Shown here piece by piece: positions 1 to 8,578 of a stretch of 64,000 nt of DNA (its first letter is position 1; the number at the start of each line of letters is the position of its first letter). The translations under genes and the position numbers were made by a program. The notes below the pieces were generated by a model. That model searched no databases, was not told where the DNA came from, and saw only the letters and a list, made by a program, of their open reading frames with translations. Source of the stretch: JBBQSN01 sp963825505 (lineage in GTDB: Bacteria > Actinomycetota > Actinomycetes > Actinomycetales > CAWJMD01); assembly GCA_963825505.1 (NCBI GenBank), contig CAWGTL010000008.1, positions 256,015 to 320,014 on the forward strand. The letters run 5' to 3'.

Positions 1-1
1 G

Positions 2-781
2 GCACGTGCGGGTCGTGCGCGGGCGTCCTGGCTGCTCGCCGGGCCGACCGGCCTGGCCCTGCGCCTGCACCGCGCCGCCGGGCTGGGTTGGGCCGCCGGG
101 CTGGTCCTGCTGGGCATCGGGTACGGATCGGTCGGCCAGACCGTGCAGGACCTGGTCGCCGACAACGAGGCGCTCGCCGCCATCATCGCCACCTCCGGTG
201 TCGACGTGGTCGACGCCTTCTTCGCCGTCGCGGCGTCGATGATCGCGCTGGCGGTCGGAGGCTACGCGCTGCAGGTGACCGGCTCGCTGCGCAGCGAGGA
301 GGAGTCCGGGCACCTCGAGGCCCTCCTGGCGACGCCCGTCCCCCGGTGGCGGTGGTGCGCCAGCCACCTCCTCGTCGCCGTCGTGGGCAGCACCAAGCTC
401 CTCGCTCTGGCCGGGCTGGCGATGGGTCTGACCCACGCAGCCGCGACCCGCGAGCCCGACCAGGTCGCGAGGCTGCTGGGCGCCACCCTCGTGCACGCCC
501 CCGCCGTGTGGGTGCTGGTCGGCGTCGCCACCGCCCTGTTCGGCCTCGTGCCGCGCGCCGCCGCCGCTGCCTGGGCCGCTCTGGCGGTGTCCGTGGCCGC
601 GGTCCTGCTCGGCACCACCTTGCGGCTGCCGGGCTGGGCGCTGGACGTGGTGCCCTTCACCCACGTCCCCGCCGCCCCGTCCGAGACGATCACCGCCGCG
701 CCGCTCCTGGTGCTGACCGCCGTGGCGGCAGCGCTCACGGCGGCCGGTGTCGCCGCCTTCGCCCGCCGCGACGCCGGGTGA
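2..781 (+). CDS. ABC-2 type exporter permease, C-terminal part
   Basis: The gene enters from the left edge, so its start is missing; about 259 codons remain. The first visible residues include GPTGLALRLHR, a loop sequence I associate with the two-lobe permeases of actinobacterial antibiotic/polyketide ABC exporters, followed by several hydrophobic segments rich in Ala, Val and Leu. The segment RSEEESGHLEALLATPV is the usual cytoplasmic loop of these permeases. It probably works with an ATPase encoded further left, outside the window. The substrate cannot be inferred. The gene converges on the next one, with a short hairpin between them. The family call is fairly secure; any specific drug or polyketide is a guess. 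Confidence 0.75.
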   Translation, partial: ARAGRARASWLLAGPTGLALRLHRAAGLGWAAGLVLLGIGYGSVGQTVQDLVADNEALAAIIATSGVDVVDAFFAVAASMIALAVGGYALQVTGSLRSEEESGHLEALLATPVPRWRWCASHLLVAVVGSTKLLALAGLAMGLTHAAATREPDQVARLLGATLVHAPAVWVLVGVATALFGLVPRAAAAAWAALAVSVAAVLLGTTLRLPGWALDVVPFTHVPAAPSETITAAPLLVLTAVAAALTAAGVAAFARRDAG

Positions 782-786
782 GCGCC

Positions 787-825
787 GAGCCGGGACGCTC
801 GTCCTCGGCGGTCGGTCCCGGGCTC
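787..825. terminator. Convergent hairpin terminator candidate
   Basis: GAGCCGGGAC (787-796) pairs with GTCCCGGGCTC (815-825) with one bulged base. It sits in the 58 nt between two convergent stop codons (781 and 840). There is no T-tract, as is usual in high-GC actinobacteria. It could serve both genes. Confidence 0.4.
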
Positions 826-839
826 GAGCGGGTCACCGG

Positions 840-2423
840 TCAGCCCGAGGTGGTGACCTCCTCGCCCAGCTCCTTCAGCGTCCCGGACCTGCGGTCCCGC
901 AGGTAGTCGTGCATCTCGGTGCGGATGACCGGGAGCAGGAAGTACACCCCGAGCAGGTTGACGAACGCGCAGACGAACAGCATGGCGTCGGCGAAGCTGA
1001 GCACCTCGCCGAAGGTCAGCACCGTGCCGGTCACGGTGAACAGGCAGAACACGACCTTGTAGAGGGTCTCGGAGAGCCCGGAGCGGCCGAACAGGTGGGT
1101 CCACGCCCGCAGGCCGTAGTAGCTCCAGGTGATCAGGGTCGAGAAGGCGAACAGGGCCACCGCGACGGCCAGGACCAGCGGGAACCAGGGGAGCACGGTC
1201 TCGAAGGCGTCCGAGGTGAGGACGACGCCGTCGGCGGTGGTGCTACCGGTGTCGGCCACCTCGGCGCGCGCGTCGAGGTAGCTGGCGGGGTTGGCGATGA
1301 TGATGGTGAGCGCGGTCATCGTGCAGATCAGGACGGTGTCGACCAGCGGCTCGAAGAGCGCGACGAAGCCCTCGCTGACCGGGCGGCGGGTCTTCACGGT
1401 CGAGTGGGCGATCGCGGCTGACCCCAGACCGGCCTCGTTGGAGAACGCGGCGCGCTGGAAGCCGATGATCATCACGCCGACGACGCCGCCGCCGACGCCC
1501 TCGGGGGAGAAGGCGCCGTCGAGGATGGCGCCGAACGCCTCCGGGACCGAGGTGATGTTGAAGCCGATGACGGCGAGGCAGGCGAGGACGTAGACGGTCG
1601 CCATCGCCGGCACGAGGCGGCTCGTGACGCGTCCGATCGAGCGCATGCCGCCGAGGATGACCAGGGCGACGAGGCCGGCGAGGACGAGCCCGAACAGCAG
1701 CGCGGCGCCGTCGCTGCCGAGGAAGCCGTCGTCACCCCCGGTGACCTGCTTGGCCTGGGCGAAGGTCTGGTTGGCCTGGAACATGTTGCCGCCTGCGACC
1801 CCGAACAGCAGGATGGCGATCGCGTACAGGCCGGTGAGCGCGGCGGAGGGGATGCGCCCCAGACGCTCGAACGCGATCGGCAGGTAGCGGAAGGGTCCGC
1901 CGGACACCGTGCCGTCCTCGTGCACCTGCCGGTACTTCACGCCCAGGGTGCACTCGGCGAACTTGGTGGCCATGCCGAGCAGCCCGGCCAGGATCATCCA
2001 GAACGTCGCGCCGGGCCCGCCGAGGGTGACCGCGACGCCGACGCCGGCGATGTTGCCGAGGCCGACGGTGCCGGACAGCGCGGACGTCAGCGCCTGGAAG
2101 TGCGGCACCTCGCCGGGGTCGTCGTCGGTGGAGTAGCGCCCGCGGACCACCTCGAGCGAGGTCCTCAGGCCACGGGCCTGGATCACCTTGAGGTACACGG
2201 TGATGACCACGGCGGCGAGGATCAGCCAGATCACGACGATCGGGACCTCGACCCCGAACAAGGAGACCGGGAAGAACACCACGGTGTTCGCCACGTCGGA
2301 GACGGGTGCGAACGCCTCGTCCATCCCCTGCTCGACGTTCTTCAACCACCCCGTCTCCGCACCGGTCGAGGAGGCCAGGATCCCGCTGCTCGAGGTCATG
2401 ACCAGCAAGGCAAGCGGACGCAC
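840..2423 (-). CDS. Alanine/glycine:cation symporter (AGCS family)
   Basis: A 527-residue integral membrane protein that should import alanine or glycine with sodium or protons. The family signature is clear around residues 110-165: ALSGTVGLGNIAGVGVA, then a GGPGATFWMI segment and KFAECTLGVKYR. The second half carries the conserved AFSNEAGLGSA stretch. About ten or eleven hydrophobic helices follow an N-terminal periplasmic or re-entrant region. An internal Met nine codons in (2399) is an alternative start; the region upstream has no strong ribosome binding site, so the exact start is uncertain. It is convergent with the ABC permease and divergent from the decayed region on its other side. 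Nothing near it shows which amino acid is preferred. Confidence 0.88.
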   Translation of the reverse strand: MRPLALLVMTSSSGILASSTGAETGWLKNVEQGMDEAFAPVSDVANTVVFFPVSLFGVEVPIVVIWLILAAVVITVYLKVIQARGLRTSLEVVRGRYSTDDDPGEVPHFQALTSALSGTVGLGNIAGVGVAVTLGGPGATFWMILAGLLGMATKFAECTLGVKYRQVHEDGTVSGGPFRYLPIAFERLGRIPSAALTGLYAIAILLFGVAGGNMFQANQTFAQAKQVTGGDDGFLGSDGAALLFGLVLAGLVALVILGGMRSIGRVTSRLVPAMATVYVLACLAVIGFNITSVPEAFGAILDGAFSPEGVGGGVVGVMIIGFQRAAFSNEAGLGSAAIAHSTVKTRRPVSEGFVALFEPLVDTVLICTMTALTIIIANPASYLDARAEVADTGSTTADGVVLTSDAFETVLPWFPLVLAVAVALFAFSTLITWSYYGLRAWTHLFGRSGLSETLYKVVFCLFTVTGTVLTFGEVLSFADAMLFVCAFVNLLGVYFLLPVIRTEMHDYLRDRRSGTLKELGEEVTTSG

Positions 2424-2565
2424 GGCGCTCGGTCAATCCCGGCGGCCGGAAAGGCTGCCGGGTGGTCTCCAAGTCGTCACACCGGTCAGGTCCAGGACCG
2501 GAGCGACACGCCGCCTTGCGCTCCCGGGGGAACGGGCGCGCCCCGGACCGATGACCTGCATGGTC

Positions 2566-2579
2566 GGGTCCTTGGTCCC
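2566..2579. promoter_or_regulatory. DosR-like box, GGGTC-CTTG-GTCCC
   Basis: It differs at one base from the GGGAC-N4-GTCCC core of the mycobacterial DosR box. It overlaps a perfect 12-bp palindrome, GGTCCCGGGACC (2574-2585). It stands 61 nt before an ATG at 2641 that would have opened the now broken CydC-like reading frame. One of seven related sites between 2.5 and 18.4 kb. Confidence 0.4.
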
Positions 2580-2689
2580 GGGACCGCACCACCGGTGCGG
2601 CTCAGCGTCCGTGGAGGCCCACCACGAAACCGGAGGACCCATGGAGCAGCTCGACCTCGCGCCTGCAGGTCGGTCACCGACGCGGCCGA

Positions 2690-2862
2690 GGACGGCCCGA
2701 CGGGCTGAGCACCCGCCTCGGGGCCGATGCTGCGGACGTCTCCGGGGGAGACGCCGTCGGCTGCTGCCGGCACGCGCCCTGCTCACGGGGGCCGAGGTGC
2801 TGCTGCTCGACGAGCCGGACGAGCACCTGTCGGACGGGGCCGCGGCGATCGTCGACCTGCGG
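2690..2862 (+). pseudogene. CydC-like ABC transporter ATPase remnant, frameshifted
   Basis: Two adjacent reading frames together give the end of an ABC ATPase domain. From about 2702 one frame reads GLSTRLGADAADVSGG, the usual lead-in to the ABC signature. One base out of frame, from 2749, the text continues RRRRLLPARALLTGAEVLLL and then DEPDEHLSDG, which is the rest of the signature helix plus Walker B. The D-E-P-x-E-H pattern and 'LGADAADVSGG' resemble CydC, the cytochrome bd thiol exporter subunit. Nothing recognisable lies before or after, and no intact ORF covers it. It is a decayed fragment of roughly 55 codons, squeezed between the symporter promoter region and the convergent universal stress gene. 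The assignment to CydC rather than another ABC exporter is from memory. Confidence 0.55.
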
Positions 2863-2863
2863 G

Positions 2864-3772
2864 TCAACCGGCCGTCGACGCGGCGGGAGCCCGCCCGGGG
2901 GTCGCGCCGTCGGCGGGATCAGGGCGGACGACCAGCACCGAGCACGCCGCGTGCTGGGTGATCCCGCGGCTGACCGAGCCGTCCAGCAGGGCACGGAACG
3001 TGCCGCGTCCGCGGCTCCCGACGACGACGAGCCGGGCGTCCTCGGACGCGCGGACGAGGGCTTCTACGGGGTGGGTCTGGCTCACCACGCGCTCGACCAC
3101 CAGGTCGGGGTAGCGCTCGTGCAGACCGGCCACGGCCTCGGCCACGGAGGCCTCGGCCTGGTCGAGCTCGGCCAGGGTCGGCCCCACCGGCACACCGAGG
3201 GCGTCCACCGCGCGTGGCACGGCGGTCAGGGCCAGCAGGGGGACCCCGCACCGGTCGGCCTCCGCCGCGGCGGCCACCACGGCGGCGACCGAGGACGTGG
3301 ACCCGTCGACGCCGACCACGACGGGGGCGTCCGGGCGCGATGCCCCGGGTCGCACCACCAGGACCGGGAACCGCGACATGGTCACGAGCGAGCTGCTCGT
3401 CGTGCCGAGCAGCATCCGAGCCACGGGCCGGTGCCCGTGCGTCCCGACGACGACGAGGTCGCCCGGGCGCGTCAGGTCGAGGACCGCGACCGCGGCTGCG
3501 CCGTACGTCACCTCGGTGCCGACCTCCTCGACCCCCAGCTCGCGGCACCGCTCGGCTGCCTGCAGGAGGCTGTCGCCGGCGGACTGCGTGAAGGTCCGGA
3601 TCGCCATCAGGTCGGCGACCTCGACGGCGCAGGCGATGAGGAGCGGCACGTGCGCGCTCCTCGCGCGCCCGGCCGCCTCGACCAGAGCCGTGTTCGAGGA
3701 GGGGGAGCCGTCGAAGGCCACCACCACCCGACGCAGTCGCTGCGGTTCGCTGGAGCGGGGCTCGGAGCTCAT
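2864..3772 (-). CDS. Tandem universal stress protein
   Basis: 302 residues with two UspA domains. The first opens with VVVAFDGSPSSNTAL and ends with VVVGTHGHRPVARMLLGTTS; the second opens with VVVGVDGSTSSVAAV and ends with VVVGSRGRGTFRALLDGSVS. These G-x2-G-x9-G(S/T) patterns bind ATP in the family, and both domains keep them. I chose the ATG at 3772, which has GAGAGG nine bases upstream, over a start 13 codons earlier. It lies 61 nt downstream of dsrE on the same strand and could be read from the sulfide operon. It is closely related to the universal stress gene at 18399; the RYPDLVV ... HPVEALVRAS segments match. Proteins of this type are frequent members of hypoxia and dormancy regulons. 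Confidence 0.9.
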   Translation of the reverse strand: MSSEPRSSEPQRLRRVVVAFDGSPSSNTALVEAAGRARSAHVPLLIACAVEVADLMAIRTFTQSAGDSLLQAAERCRELGVEEVGTEVTYGAAAVAVLDLTRPGDLVVVGTHGHRPVARMLLGTTSSSLVTMSRFPVLVVRPGASRPDAPVVVGVDGSTSSVAAVVAAAAEADRCGVPLLALTAVPRAVDALGVPVGPTLAELDQAEASVAEAVAGLHERYPDLVVERVVSQTHPVEALVRASEDARLVVVGSRGRGTFRALLDGSVSRGITQHAACSVLVVRPDPADGATPGRAPAASTAG

Positions 3773-3833
3773 CACGGTCGTCCTCTCTACTTGCCTCGGT
3801 CCGCTGCCCACCGACGGCGGGCAGCGACGTGGT

Positions 3834-4343
3834 TCAGATGAACAGCAGCTGGGCGCCGTCGGTCATCTCGATGAAGTCGGAGGCGCTGATGATGGCCTCG
3901 ACGCCCTCGTACAGGTCGGTCTCGTCGAGGTGATTCATCTCGGCCGAGAGCCGGCACGCCCACAGGTGGCCGCCGGAGGCGATGATCTGCTCGAGGAAGT
4001 CGGGCACGTCCGGGACGCCGACCTCGGCGATCGACTTGCGCAGCCGCGACGTTGCCAGCGCCGTCATCCCGGGCAGCCCGCCGAGACCCTGCGGCATGTG
4101 CGTCGCCGTGTTGCCCAGCATCGTGAACTTCAGGTCGTGCATCGTGTCGGGGTTGATCAGGTCGAAGCCCCAGAACGTGAAGAACAGGTGGGTCTCGATC
4201 CCCTCTCCCAGAGCGGCGTTCGCCAGGATCAGCCCGGGGTAGGCCATGTCCAGCGTGCCCTTGGAGCAGATGATGGCCAGCTTGCGGCCGGTCTGCGCGT
4301 CGTCGAACGACGGGATGATGGGGGCGGTCTCGACGGTGGTCAT
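3834..4343 (-). CDS. DsrE/DsrF-like sulfur carrier protein
   Basis: 169 residues of the DsrE/DsrF/DrsH family, which carries or transfers sulfane sulfur on cysteine. The N-terminal beta strand KLAIICSKGTLD carries Cys26, and a second cysteine lies in GGHLWACRLSA near residue 130; either may be the persulfide site. The start is one base after the tusE stop, so the two are translationally coupled. Its position downstream of sqr and tusE suggests it accepts sulfur made by sulfide oxidation and passes it on. It is about 40-50 residues longer than minimal DsrE proteins, resembling the DsrE2 group, but I see no membrane helix. The partner and final acceptor are not shown by the sequence. Confidence 0.8.
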   Translation of the reverse strand: MTTVETAPIIPSFDDAQTGRKLAIICSKGTLDMAYPGLILANAALGEGIETHLFFTFWGFDLINPDTMHDLKFTMLGNTATHMPQGLGGLPGMTALATSRLRKSIAEVGVPDVPDFLEQIIASGGHLWACRLSAEMNHLDETDLYEGVEAIISASDFIEMTDGAQLLFI

Positions 4344-4344
4344 G

Positions 4345-4659
4345 TCACACGCATCCTCGGGGCTTGGGAAGACCGGCGACGTACGCCATCTTCTTGGCGG
4401 GCTTCTGGGGGAAGAGCTGGAACAGCCGCTTGGTGGGGAACCCCCCGACCGTGGACGTGCGCCGCAGGGTGGCGGTCTCGTCCTGGGTGCGGAAGTCCTC
4501 GCGCAGGAAGCTCACGACGGCCAGGTGCTCGTCGGTGAGCTCCAGGCCGATGGCCTCGGCGAGGCTGCGCGCCAGCTCCGGGGTCCACTCCTCGTAGGCG
4601 GTCAGGAAGCCCTCGGGGTCCACGTGGACCTCGTGGCCGGCGATCGTCGTGACAGGCAT
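4345..4659 (-). CDS. tusE: TusE/DsrC-family sulfur relay protein
   Basis: 104 residues matching the TusE/DsrC fold along the full length: an N-terminal GHEVHVDPEGFL strand pair, WTPELARSLAEA, LTDEHLAVVSFLRE, and the swinging C-terminal arm PKPRGCV. The near-terminal cysteine that takes the persulfide is present. The second cysteine about ten residues earlier, required in true sulfite-reduction DsrC, is absent, so this is a TusE-like carrier and not a dissimilatory DsrC. It starts one base after the sqr stop and ends one base before dsrE starts, forming a tight three-gene unit. It probably takes sulfur released by sulfide:quinone oxidoreductase. Confidence 0.85.
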   Translation of the reverse strand: MPVTTIAGHEVHVDPEGFLTAYEEWTPELARSLAEAIGLELTDEHLAVVSFLREDFRTQDETATLRRTSTVGGFPTKRLFQLFPQKPAKKMAYVAGLPKPRGCV

Positions 4660-4660
4660 G

Positions 4661-5932
4661 TCAGACCTCCAGTGCGACAGGGGTGGACGAGTCGTCGGGA
4701 GCGGGGACCTTGCCCGCCATCGACATCTGGGCGGGCAGCGGGATCCGGCGCCCCGGGAGCAGCAGGTTCCAGTACATCCACCGGAAGGCGAGCTTGCCGA
4801 GGTGGTTGGCGCGCGTCTCCTCGAGCAGGTGGAACGGGCCGAGCCGCGGCACCGGGTAGGTGCCGGTCAGCGGCTGGGTGTCGTAGTTGAAGTCGAGCAG
4901 CAGCGCCTTGCCGCCGCCGGACTCCACGTAGCAGTTGGCGTGCCCGTCGAAACGTCCCGTCATCGGCAGGCCGGCGACGTGCTGGAGGAAGTTCTCGATG
5001 AAGACCTCGACCGAGAAGTGCGCCACCGAGCCGGCCTTCGAGGTCGGGAGGTCGGCCGCGTCGCCGAGGGCGAAGACGTTCGGGTAGCGCGTGGACTGGT
5101 TCGTGCCCCGGTCGACGTGGACGTAGTTGAGCTCGTCGCCCAGACCGGAGCGGGCGACGAGGTCGGCGCCCATGTTCACCGGGACGGTGACGAGCAGGTC
5201 GAAGGGGATCTCGCGCTCGTCGTAGGACACCAGCGCCCGGCGGTCGGGGTCCAGCCGCTCGACGACGAAGTCGCTCTCGAGGTGGATGCCGCGGTCGTCC
5301 AGCATCGACCCGAGCCGGGCCGAGGCCACCGGCTGGGTGAACGCGCCGGGAAGCGGTGTGGCGTAGGTCAGCTCGACCTGGTCGCGGACGCCGCGCCCAC
5401 GCAGGTAGGCGTCGAGCAGGAACACCATCTCCAGCGGAGCCACCGGGCACTTCACCGGCATCTCCGTGACGTGGACGACGAGCCGTCCCGACGTGAAGCG
5501 CGGCAGGCGTTCTCGCAGCGCCATCGCGCCGTCGAAGGTGAAGAACTCGTGCACGTCGGTGCGCCACAGGCCGCCGTCGACGAACCCGGGTGTCTGGTCC
5601 GGGCGCGGCGTGGTGCCGGTGGCGACGACGAGCTGGTCGTACCCGAGGCGACGGCCGTCGAGGAGCAGCACCTCGTTCTCGTCGGGCAGGATGCGCTCGA
5701 CCTCGCCGGTGACGAGCTCGACCCCGGCTCCGAGGCACTGGTGGGTGGCGCGAACGACCTGGCTGGGCCCGTACGTCCCGAACGGCAGGAACAGGTAGCC
5801 CGGCTGGTAGTGGTGCACCGCGCTCGGTTCGACCACGCGCACCCGCCAGCCGTCGCCCAGGCGGCGCACCAGCGTGTTCGCGACCATCGTCCCGGCCGTC
5901 CCGGCACCGAGCACGAGCAGGTCCTTCACCAT
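4661..5932 (-). CDS. sqr: Sulfide:quinone oxidoreductase
   Basis: 423 residues; a flavoprotein that oxidises sulfide to sulfane sulfur and passes electrons to membrane quinone. The FAD Rossmann motif GAGTAG is at residues 9-14, ATGTTPRPDQ near residue 110, and the second FAD contact FALGDAADLPTSKAG near residue 300. Cysteines sit in THQCLGAG, MPVKCPVAP and HANCYVES; the KCPVAP cysteine matches a conserved catalytic one. The start ATG at 5932 has an excellent AAGGAGG eight bases upstream. The C-terminal half ends in an amphipathic/hydrophobic region typical of monotopic membrane attachment. It leads the sqr-tusE-dsrE operon and faces the cation ATPase across a 177-nt region carrying a DosR-like box. 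Confidence in the family is high. Confidence 0.88.
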   Translation of the reverse strand: MVKDLLVLGAGTAGTMVANTLVRRLGDGWRVRVVEPSAVHHYQPGYLFLPFGTYGPSQVVRATHQCLGAGVELVTGEVERILPDENEVLLLDGRRLGYDQLVVATGTTPRPDQTPGFVDGGLWRTDVHEFFTFDGAMALRERLPRFTSGRLVVHVTEMPVKCPVAPLEMVFLLDAYLRGRGVRDQVELTYATPLPGAFTQPVASARLGSMLDDRGIHLESDFVVERLDPDRRALVSYDEREIPFDLLVTVPVNMGADLVARSGLGDELNYVHVDRGTNQSTRYPNVFALGDAADLPTSKAGSVAHFSVEVFIENFLQHVAGLPMTGRFDGHANCYVESGGGKALLLDFNYDTQPLTGTYPVPRLGPFHLLEETRANHLGKLAFRWMYWNLLLPGRRIPLPAQMSMAGKVPAPDDSSTPVALEV

Positions 5933-6032
5933 CGGGTCCTCCTTCGTCGACCTGCAGCCATCGCACCAGGGGCCCGGTGGCCGCGACAGGGCCGGAAGGC
6001 CCGTGGCGGCGGGTCCTGCGGGCACCCAGGTC

Positions 6033-6046
6033 GGGACGTAGGTCCG
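6033..6046. promoter_or_regulatory. DosR-like box, GGGAC-GTAG-GTCCG
   Basis: Nine of ten core positions match GGGAC-N4-GTCCC. It lies in the divergent region between sqr (100 nt away) and the P-type ATPase (63 nt away), so it could act on either or both. A separate perfect inverted repeat, GGGCC-GGAA-GGCCC, lies at 5989-6002. Confidence 0.5.
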
Positions 6047-6109
6047 TGGTGCCGGCTCCGGGCGTGGGCGACGGTGGGGTGTCACGCGCCACCACGGGAG
6101 GTCCGGAGC

Positions 6110-8578
6110 ATGTCGACACCACCCGCCCTCGGGTCGGTCGGCCGACCCGTCGAGCCGCGCCGCCCCGACGTGCTCGCGGGCGCACCCACGGGGCTGACCT
6201 CGGACCGGGCCGCGCAGCTGCTCGAGCAGGTCGGGGCGAACGTCGTCAGCACGGTCGACGGGCCGCCGGTGTGGCGCCGCACGCTGCGCTCGCTGCGAGA
6301 ACCACTGGTCCTGGTGCTGCTCGCCGCCATGGTCCTGACCGTGCTCACCGGCGACGTGGCGGACACCGTGGTGATCGCGGTGGTGGTGCTCGTCAACACC
6401 AGCGTCGCCGTGTGGCAGGAGGTGGGCTCGGACCGCGCCGTGGCAGCCCTCGGGGCGATGGCCGCACCGACCTCCAGGGTCGTGCGCGACGGCCGCGAGA
6501 CGGAGGTCGCGGCGGCCGGGCTCGTGCCCGGGGACCTCGTGGTCCTCGCCGAGGGTGACGTCGTCCCGGCCGACGCGGAGGTCGTGGAGGCGGTCGGTCT
6601 GCGCCTGGACGAGGCGGCACTGACCGGCGAGTCGGTGCCGGTCGACCGCGAGGCCGGCCTGCTGGTGCTGGCCGGCACCACGGTGGTGCACGGCCGGGCC
6701 CGCGCGGTGGTCACGGCGACCGGGGACACCAGCACGCTCGGGCGGATCGCCGCACTGCTGGGCGGGCCGCGGGTGGCCACCCCGCTGCAGAGGCGGATGG
6801 CCCAGCTGTCGGTGGTCATCGCCGCCACGGTGGTGGCGCTCAGCGCAGTGGTGCTGGTGCTGGGGCTGCTGCGCGGCGAGGACCTGGAGCTGATGCTCCT
6901 CACCGCGGTGACCCTGTCCGTCGCGGCCGTCCCGGAGTCGTTGCCCGTGGTGGTCTCGGTGAGCCTGGCCCTGGCCGCCCGGCGGATGGCCCACCGGCAC
7001 GCGGTGGTCCGCGACCTGGCGGCGGTCGAGACGCTGGGCTCGGTCACGGTGCTCGCGACCGACAAGACCGGCACCCTGACCGAGGGCACGATGCGCGTCG
7101 AGCGCACCTGGACCGCCGCCGGTCTCGACGCGACCGCTCTGCTGCGTGCGGCCGTGCTGTGCAACGACGCCGTCCTGGCGGACGACGCGCGTCCGATCGG
7201 CGATTCGACCGAGGTCGCGCTCCTGCTCGCCGCGCGTGCCGCCGGCGTGGAGCGGTCCGAGGTGGAGGACGACCTGCCGCGGACCGGGGAGATCCCCTTC
7301 GACAGCCGCCGCAAGACGATGACGACAATGCACCGCGGTCCGGGCGGGTCCGACCTGGTCGTGGTCAAGGGGGCCCCCGAGGCCGTCCTGGCCGACCCGC
7401 GGCTCCAGCGCGGCGGGGACGTCGACGAGGCGCAGCGGTTGTCGACCCGGTGGTCCGGCTCCGGCCTGCGGGTGCTCGCCCTTGCCGACGGCGACCGCGA
7501 CCACCTGCGCCTGCTCGGTCTGGTGGCGCTGCACGACCCCCCGCGCGAAGCCGCCGGGCGCACCGTCGCCGCCTGCCGGGCCGCCGGGATGCGCCTCGTC
7601 CTGGTCACCGGGGACCACGCGGCGACCGCCACCTCCGTGGCCGGGCGCGTCGGGTTCGACGACGGCCCCACCGCGGACCTCAGCGACCTGCGCGGGCGCA
7701 GCCTCGCGGACGTCGCGGGCGGCTCGGTGCTCGCCCGCGCGACGCCGGAGGACAAGCTCGAGGCGGTCCGGCTCTGGCAGCAGCAGGGCCAGGTGGTGGC
7801 GATGACCGGCGACGGCGTGAACGACGGGCCCGCCCTGCGCCGCGCCGACATCGGCGTCGCGATGGGCCGGCGCGGCACGGAGGTGGCGCGGCAGTCGGCC
7901 GACCTGATCCTCACCGACGACGACATCGGCACCGTGGTGGCGGCCGTCGAGGAGGGCCGCCGGGTCTACGCCAACGTGCGCCGGTTCCTGCTCTACGGCC
8001 TGTCCGGCGGCGCCGCGGAGGTGCTGATCATGCTGGCAGGCCCGTTCGTCGGCATCGCCCTGCCGCTGCTGCCCGCGCAGATCCTGTGGGTCAACCTGCT
8101 GACCCACTCCCTCGCCGGCACGGCGCTCGGCGCCGAGCCGGCCGAGGCGGGCAGCATGACCCGGCCGCCGCGTGATCCCGCGCAGGGCGTGCTCGGCGGC
8201 GGTCTGTGGTGGCGGATCGGGCTGCTCGCCGTGGTCATCGGCGGGCTCGCCCTGGCATCCGGGCTGGTGGGTGAGGGCAGCGGCGGCATCGACCTGGTCC
8301 GGTCCACGGTGCTGCTCACGGTGGGCGCCGGGCAGCTCGGGGTCGCCCTCGGCTCGCGCACCCGGGGTGCAGCCCGCGACAGCCGCAACCCGGCCCTGCC
8401 GGTGACCGTGCTGCTGGCGGCGCTGCTGCTCGTCGCCGCGGTGCTGCTGCCACCGCTGCAGGTGCTGCTGGGAACGACCGTGCCGACGGCCCAGGGCTGG
8501 ATGTGGGGCGGCCTCGCCCTGGTCGCCGGCTGGCTGTGCGCCCGGGCCCTGTCCGCGCCGGCGAAGCGGTCCACGTGA
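6110..8578 (+). CDS. P-type cation-transporting ATPase (type II)
   Basis: 822 residues with all P-type landmarks in order: actuator loop TGES near residue 185, membrane motif PESLP near residue 277, phosphorylation site DKTGTLT with Asp318, and hinge TGDGVNDGPA at about 566-575. There is a cluster of C-terminal helices after ILWVNLLTHSLAG. The N-terminal cation-ATPase domain begins GLTSDRAAQLLEQVGANVV. No heavy-metal CxxC or His-rich domain is present, so it groups with Ca2+/Na+/K+-type pumps such as PacL or mycobacterial CtpF. I chose the ATG at 6110, preceded by GGGAGG, although the frame stays open upstream through the antisense of sqr. CtpF is a known DosR target, which fits the box upstream. 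The ion is not determined. Confidence 0.88.
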   Translation: MSTPPALGSVGRPVEPRRPDVLAGAPTGLTSDRAAQLLEQVGANVVSTVDGPPVWRRTLRSLREPLVLVLLAAMVLTVLTGDVADTVVIAVVVLVNTSVAVWQEVGSDRAVAALGAMAAPTSRVVRDGRETEVAAAGLVPGDLVVLAEGDVVPADAEVVEAVGLRLDEAALTGESVPVDREAGLLVLAGTTVVHGRARAVVTATGDTSTLGRIAALLGGPRVATPLQRRMAQLSVVIAATVVALSAVVLVLGLLRGEDLELMLLTAVTLSVAAVPESLPVVVSVSLALAARRMAHRHAVVRDLAAVETLGSVTVLATDKTGTLTEGTMRVERTWTAAGLDATALLRAAVLCNDAVLADDARPIGDSTEVALLLAARAAGVERSEVEDDLPRTGEIPFDSRRKTMTTMHRGPGGSDLVVVKGAPEAVLADPRLQRGGDVDEAQRLSTRWSGSGLRVLALADGDRDHLRLLGLVALHDPPREAAGRTVAACRAAGMRLVLVTGDHAATATSVAGRVGFDDGPTADLSDLRGRSLADVAGGSVLARATPEDKLEAVRLWQQQGQVVAMTGDGVNDGPALRRADIGVAMGRRGTEVARQSADLILTDDDIGTVVAAVEEGRRVYANVRRFLLYGLSGGAAEVLIMLAGPFVGIALPLLPAQILWVNLLTHSLAGTALGAEPAEAGSMTRPPRDPAQGVLGGGLWWRIGLLAVVIGGLALASGLVGEGSGGIDLVRSTVLLTVGAGQLGVALGSRTRGAARDSRNPALPVTVLLAALLLVAAVLLPPLQVLLGTTVPTAQGWMWGGLALVAGWLCARALSAPAKRST

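Noticed and set aside
747..1421. Plus-strand open frame opposite the AGCS symporter
   Set aside because: It is antisense to a gene with strong family motifs and its product is low-complexity Gly/Glu/Gln/Arg.
4345..4659. Dissimilatory DsrC
   Set aside because: The second conserved cysteine is missing and there are no dsrAB genes, so TusE-like carrier is the better name.
5989..6002. GGGCC-GGAA-GGCCC as an eighth DosR-like box
   Set aside because: It is a perfect palindrome but departs from the core symmetrically at two positions; such GC palindromes are expected here by chance.
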